From NCBI GenBank assembly GCA_020736575.1, contig JAGPYM010000011.1, positions 310,001 through 374,000 on the forward strand: a stretch of DNA of 64,000 bases. The letters are read 5' to 3'. The notes below the pieces were generated by a model. That model was given only the letters and a program-made list of their open reading frames with translations. It did no database searches and was not told the origin of the DNA. The stretch comes from Thelonectria olida. Lineage: Eukaryota > Ascomycota > Sordariomycetes > Hypocreales > Nectriaceae. Both the position numbers and the translations under genes were made by a program. Positions within the stretch are counted from its first letter, which is position 1. Each line of letters starts with the position of its first letter. Positions 59,416 through 64,000 of this stretch are shown one piece after another.

Positions 59416-60082
59416 TGAGACAGTGTCAGGTTTGCGTTTTTTTTGGGATTTCCGAATAGCAAATAGCCCATTATTTGATCGATGTTGTGCCAGATCATAC
59501 CTGTCTCATTGAACTTCTGCTTGAGGCTACGATCATGTGAAGCAACAAATTGTAGAGTGTCCATGCGAATCTCAAAGAAACTCACACTCTCCTCTCTAGT
59601 TATGCTTAAGACAGTACGACTCCATAATTGAGAAGCAAAACTCACCTATTTCCAATTCTGTTGCTCAAGTGGAAGTAAACGTTGTACATTCGACCCTCCT
59701 TGAATTCAAGTATGCAGAAGTTCCCTACCTAGGCAAGCAAACTCAGGAAATAGCTTGTCACACACAGAAGAGAAGCGGTGAGCAAGCATTCAGTATGATG
59801 CTAATATGCTTGCCTAAGAACATGATACAATGGTGAGTTTGATAATCATCAAGTATAGTGTTACATGATGCAACCCGCCTACGGGTGTAACATTTGCCAT
59901 CTTCGCCTTGCAACCAGGCAATCCTTTTGCAGTAGAACGAGGCCCGCCACCGCAGGTCGGAGATAATCAAATGGCAGTAACGTATGGCAAATAAATGTAT
60001 ACAGGTGGTCGTCAATTAATAGATCTTCAAAAGCATCACGCCGCCCCGTCACCAGAGAGGCTGCAACGACGAGTACAGCCCT
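59416..60082. other. Intergenic region before the SET remnant
   Basis: The 667 bases hold no supported gene. A short AT-rich part lies near 59960-60010. Confidence 0.5.
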
Positions 60083-60454
60083 ATGTCGAGCACGAAAGAC
60101 AACGCAATGTATGTGCTTAAGGAGGTTCCCGGGAAGTGCAAATGCCTCGCTGCCACACAGGATATCCCCAAGAGTACCCGTATTCTCTCTGAGAAGCCCA
60201 TCATTCGAGTGTCTGAAGATGCTCCCGATAGCCCAGCCCTACGAGAATCCATGCGCAGACAGGCCGATGCTCTTAGCCCAGACCAGCGACGAGTATTCCT
60301 TTCCATGCACGACATCCATGCGAGTGATTCTGCCTCAAAGATGCTCGACATCTTTCGGACGAACGCTCTTCCCTCTGCGGAGGATGAAGCAGGAATTTTT
60401 CTCTGCGCGTGCCGGATCAACCACGCCTGCGACAACAACGCCCAGAGAAGCTGA
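60083..60454 (+). pseudogene. N-terminal remnant of a SET-domain protein
   Basis: The frame opens with MSSTKDNAMYVLKEVPGKCK and reads ATQDIPKSTRILSEKPIIRV, the usual start of a fungal SET-domain methyltransferase, with the conserved CRINHACDNNAQ motif near residue 110. Immediately after that motif the frame meets a stop (60452-60454), and no sequence resembling the remaining SET core (the GEEI and substrate-binding parts) is found downstream. The missing part would hold the catalytic tyrosines, so this is not an active enzyme as it stands. It could be expressed as a 123-residue fragment. The sequence continues directly into MYND-gene coding sequence in another frame. A sequencing indel is possible, but would not restore the missing SET core. 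Confidence 0.7.
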
Positions 60455-61103
60455 TCACGATGTTGAGACCGACTCTCGGCATTGGTGCTTCTTCGCCGAG
60501 ATTGTCGAGTGTTTTGCGATAGTACGTCTGTACATGTACATCAAAGATGTTGAAGGAGCAACCCTTCTCCTCTCTTTTCACACGGACAGACGTGGCAACG
60601 AGATCTCACCTTCAATGCTCCGTGAAGGGTACACACCTGCAGTTCTCTATGCGCGGCATCACGTATTCGCAGACTCTGCTCGGGGAATTCGCCATGAAGA
60701 CCCCACGAGCATCAAGGTACTAATGCTGTTTCCTCTCTAACTTAAAGTGACTTGAATGCACAGGTACTAACGCAACAATTTCCTTGCAGATATTTCCGTT
60801 TTCGTTGCAGGAATTGCTAGCGCTAAGCGACCGCGTTCAGACATATTCGGCGCAAGTAGACGGTATAAGAAGATGCCACGGATGCGAAAAGCGGGCGACT
60901 TCGTTGAAGAAGTGTGCCAAGTGCGGGCTCTTCTGGTACTGTAACGGAGTAAGAATCCTATTCACATGTTTATCGTTCGGTGTAGATGCTAACGTGATGG
61001 TATCAAGGTTTGTCAGCGAACTGGCTGGTTTGAGAAAGACCACAAGGCAGACTGCAAGCTGCTCAGGGACACAGATTTAAGCGGAATGGTTTCTCTCGAC
61101 TGA
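60450..61103 (+). CDS. MYND zinc-finger protein, start unclear
   Basis: Three exon parts (60450-60716, 60790-60948, 61008-61103) join in phase. The start is unclear: the homologous sequence begins at about 60450 (ADHDVETDSRHWCFFAEIV) and the first in-frame ATG is at 60534, which would truncate it. Residues near the C-terminus form an intact MYND finger (C-x2-C-x7-C-x2-C-x4-YC-x3-C-x7-H-x3-C) across the second intron: HGCEKRATSLKKCAKC then WYCNGVCQRTGW. Upstream is the helical region that fungal MYND-only proteins share (GYTPAVLYARHHVFADSARGIRHEDPTSIK-IFPFSLQELLALSDRV). MYND fingers bind proline-rich peptides; no partner is known. The 3' half looks intact, so the 5' break may be recent. Confidence 0.65.
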
Positions 61104-62991
61104 GATAAGCCTCAAGGGTATTTTGGATTCCCCATGGGGAACGGAATAACCTAGAAACACCATGGTATTTTTCAATAGGCCCGAGGTGAAGATATCTAGC
61201 AGGCGAATACCGGTTGGGTTCTGTGGTGAAGACAACACATGTGCATGTTGCGGGCATGTGCACTCTTGATTCATATCCGGTGGTTTTCTGGTTGATGCCG
61301 CGATAACTAACATGTTCGCTCTTTCGCCTATCGTAACTACGGCGTCGGGTGAATGAATCTTATCGATGGTGGGTGCGAATCTGGTGCAGCTGTCCAGTCC
61401 ATAATGTCCAGGTAGATAAGGCCGTGCATGAAACCCCAAGTACTGCACTCATGATCACGTTTCGTTCCGAAATGGTCATTACAACAATTCGCACAAATCT
61501 AATACTCCCTTTCTTCATTCTCCTTCTCTGAGAGTTAGGGATAAGACTTGGAGTTAGGAATATGGGTGTCCTAGAATACTTTCAAGGGTTGGGGTCAGGG
61601 TGTGGTTAGGTATGAGAAGCGTCCCTAAAGCGGTTGGAGGAACCAGGCGATTTCACGGTCGCCCAACAGGATACATATTCATAATGCGTCAGAGCACCAA
61701 AGCACCGATAAATTCGCAACATGATAATTGGTAGGCGAGATTAGGATCGGACGGCATGGTCTTGGTATGAGCACAGTCATCCCTCCTCCACACCATCTCG
61801 TTGCTCATCTAGGACCATGTGTGGTAAGACGGCGTTATTGCGAGGAGTTGGTGTGTGTAGCACAGGAGTGAACGGTGGCAAGTCGTCTGGCTTGAATGCT
61901 CCAAATTTGAAATGGATGACTCAAGACGTCGTCGAGACGGCACTCCGTTCTGCCGTCAAATAGCTGGGGCTTCTTTCGAAACATGGCTTGCCTTGCCCGC
62001 TTGCCTTGCCGTGAAACATGGGGCAACGGGCAGTGAATGGCCTGGGAAAAAGGTGGTCAGAGTGAAAGTGCAGCTCGTGGAGGCAACCAACTACGAATCA
62101 AATGGCAGAGCTGCAGCCTTGAGGGGTTTTCACCCACATGCATGCTGCACTTGTTGGGCTGCGATGCTCATCTCAGCGATTGATTGTGTGTGGGTGGGAC
62201 TCGGAGAGAGGAACAGCTTCTCATCGATGTGGGTAGGGGGCGAGCCGAGTCCTACTACGCAGTAAATGCTTGCAGTGTCTCGGGTTTAATCTAGCGGCGG
62301 CTGCAGATGGGCCTTCTTCCAGATTTACTGTTCGACCGACTGTCCAGTGAGTCAGTCCATCCACCAAGACACTCACTGGGCACGCACAGGCTGAAGCGTG
62401 CCGTGTGTGGAGTGTCGAGGGTGACCCAGCAGAATCGCAATCAGCCCGCCGTCAGCGTGTCAACGAGGGCTGCTCGTTTCTGGCCCCCGTTTGGTTGCAT
62501 GTGGTCTGATGCTGCGGCTGCATGGGCCGCCTCCCTCGCCTCGTCCCCGTTGCGCTGCCGTATGCACATATCTATGCACCTGTGTGTGTTGAGCATGAGG
62601 AGGAGGGCCTTGAGAGGAGCAAGGGAGGGAGGCCCAAGAGGACACGACCCCATTGCAAGCGCCCCCATCTCCCCCCAACCATCCAATGGCTGTCTCTCAA
62701 GACACTGGCCACGACCTGCCATCTGACCAGCCCGTGGCACTCCACAAATGGACCAGTTTTGGCCCTGCGTCCGTTCACTTCTGCAATTTCTCTCCAAAAT
62801 CAGGCTCGCAACCCAAGATATATATCTATTCCACCGTCACCTCATCACGGCCATCGCCAAGTGGCACAGTCTGGCCGTCATACTAAGCCCCAAGCTAGCA
62901 CTGCGCCGAGGACGCAGCAGCACTCCCTCTAGGTCTGCCTGGAAGCTGCCCATCGGTCAAATCACTTGACCAAGCAGCTGGAGGCACCCCC
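61104..62991. other. Intergenic region upstream of the coiled-coil gene
   Basis: This 1.9 kb has no supported gene. Frames at 62307-62726 and 62522-62932 overlap others on both strands and have no recognisable domain; part may be the leader or an upstream exon of the next gene. Confidence 0.45.
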
Positions 62992-64000
62992 ATGGCCGAC
63001 ACCAGCGACCAGCATCGGCCCTCGGAAGACGGCCTTCCATCAGAGAGCGAGGACTTGTCCAAAGCTCTCGAGAAGCACAATAATCAGGGCGGATTTGACC
63101 TGATAGATAACGAGAAAGGCGCCTCGCAAGCACCTCAGCTGCCACCTTTGCGCCCAATCACCTCGGAATCAGGCCCCAACGATCCACAGCAGTCCACCCA
63201 AAAAGACCGTGAAAAGCTTGCCATAACTTACCCAGAGGAGCCTTGCACATCCAAACCTGCCACCTCCGAAACGAATCGCGAAGACGATTTACTTCGCTTT
63301 CGTTTCATGCCTCGGCACGAACACCCCAGCGATCGAGATTGGGCCGACCCTTTCTCTGCCAGAGGCTATCACGAATTTGGTTACTATGGTGACCCTTCCT
63401 TTGGGTTTCCCGCCACACAGACCGTGCCGTACAATCCCATGAATCATTTTCGTCATGTATACCCTCTGCCGTTGCATCCAGTGCCTTCGCGATCTTCGTC
63501 GCATCCCAGGCCGGCGTTTCCCAGCCCGTATGATTTTGGTCCAGCTCCAAGACCTCCGACCAGAAATGAAGTAAGCAAACCGGACGCCAAAAACGACGAT
63601 GTGGGAAGCGCAAAGAGAGAGACGAACACCAAGGAGGAGGTCGCCAAGCCCAGTGACGAAACTAAAGAATCCGAATCTTCGAAAGAGGAACCAGACAAGC
63701 AAAAACAGGCCAACGAAGCGTCTGGGCAGGGCTCTAAGAGCAGCGACATTGAAGCTTTACTGGAAGCGCTGAGGGCCGAAAAGGATAAATCAACAAGACT
63801 GGAGATGGAGCTGCATTACAAGAGAGAGCTCGAAGCTGAACACGACAAAAGACTAGCACAGATCGAAGCAAGGAACGATCTACTGCAACATGAATTCGAA
63901 GGCCAAAAGGAGTTGCAGCGGGATGCGCTGGCAAAACTGGAGGATGAGAAACACCTCCAAGAAAGGCTTCAAAAGGATCAATTCGACAAACTCCAGCTGG
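62992..64000 (+). CDS. Coiled-coil protein, 5' part only
   Basis: From the ATG at 62992 the frame stays open to the window edge, giving at least 336 residues with no stop; the 3' end lies outside. The N-terminus is disordered and polar. A Pro/Tyr/His-rich stretch follows (FRFMPRHEHPSDRD, GYHEFGYYGDPSFGFP, about 100-155). From about 190 the chain is Lys/Glu-rich, and from about 255 it becomes a long amphipathic helix (IEALLEALRAEKDKSTRLEMEL and beyond), a likely coiled coil. The unbroken frame over 1 kb with this layout supports a real gene. I do not recognise the family. The likely internal intron near GTAAGC at 63571 was not applied, because the frame continues well past it. Confidence 0.7.
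   Translation, partial: MADTSDQHRPSEDGLPSESEDLSKALEKHNNQGGFDLIDNEKGASQAPQLPPLRPITSESGPNDPQQSTQKDREKLAITYPEEPCTSKPATSETNREDDLLRFRFMPRHEHPSDRDWADPFSARGYHEFGYYGDPSFGFPATQTVPYNPMNHFRHVYPLPLHPVPSRSSSHPRPAFPSPYDFGPAPRPPTRNEVSKPDAKNDDVGSAKRETNTKEEVAKPSDETKESESSKEEPDKQKQANEASGQGSKSSDIEALLEALRAEKDKSTRLEMELHYKRELEAEHDKRLAQIEARNDLLQHEFEGQKELQRDALAKLEDEKHLQERLQKDQFDKLQL

Overview
The window is nuclear DNA of a filamentous ascomycete. Genes are split by short GT-AG introns of about 50-100 bases with branch-like CTRAC motifs, and the gene content is typical of fungi: two Zn2Cys6 activators, a Pth11/rhodopsin-like membrane protein, a DUF3433 protein, an Asp f 4-like secreted protein and a YVC1-like channel. 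Codon choice is GC-rich. The protein set looks like Sordariomycetes, most likely Hypocreales; that placement is inference. I found no rRNA, tRNA, CRISPR array or intact transposon.

Layout, left to right: a FRE-type ferric reductase (+, 1113-3358) converges on a YVC1/TRP-like cation channel (-, 3576-6141). After a gap come an intronless F-box gene (-, 8941-9909), a seven-helix rhodopsin-like protein (+, 11462-12871), a large AAA+ ATPase with a charged N-terminal tail (+, 14840-17976) and a secreted Asp f 4-like protein (+, 21467-22297). A 5.5 kb stretch without a supported gene leads to a 1529-residue DUF3433 membrane protein (+, 27844-32433). A Zn2Cys6 factor (+, 35543-38049) then converges on a TTC1-like TPR protein (-, 38304-39291), followed by a HAD phosphatase (+, 40642-41652) and an F-box-like protein (+, 42294-43636).

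The metabolic section spans about 44.7-57.8 kb: a second Zn2Cys6 factor (-, 44741-47558, eight exons), a short-chain dehydrogenase of the arabinitol/sorbose reductase type (-, 48022-49039), a transketolase/dihydroxyacetone-synthase-like enzyme (+, 49531-51773) divergent from it across 491 bases, a Baeyer-Villiger-type monooxygenase (+, 52549-54364) and an NADP-type succinate-semialdehyde dehydrogenase (+, 56124-57774). The divergent dehydrogenase/transketolase pair and its neighbouring regulator look like a small carbon-use module (inference).

The right end holds a probable GPI-anchored protein built from two six-cysteine repeats (+, 58324-59415), a SET-domain remnant that runs out of frame into a MYND zinc-finger gene (60083-61103), and the 5' part of a coiled-coil protein that leaves the window (62992-64000).

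Exon boundaries were set by hand from splice motifs, reading-frame continuity and remembered family similarity. No database search was run.
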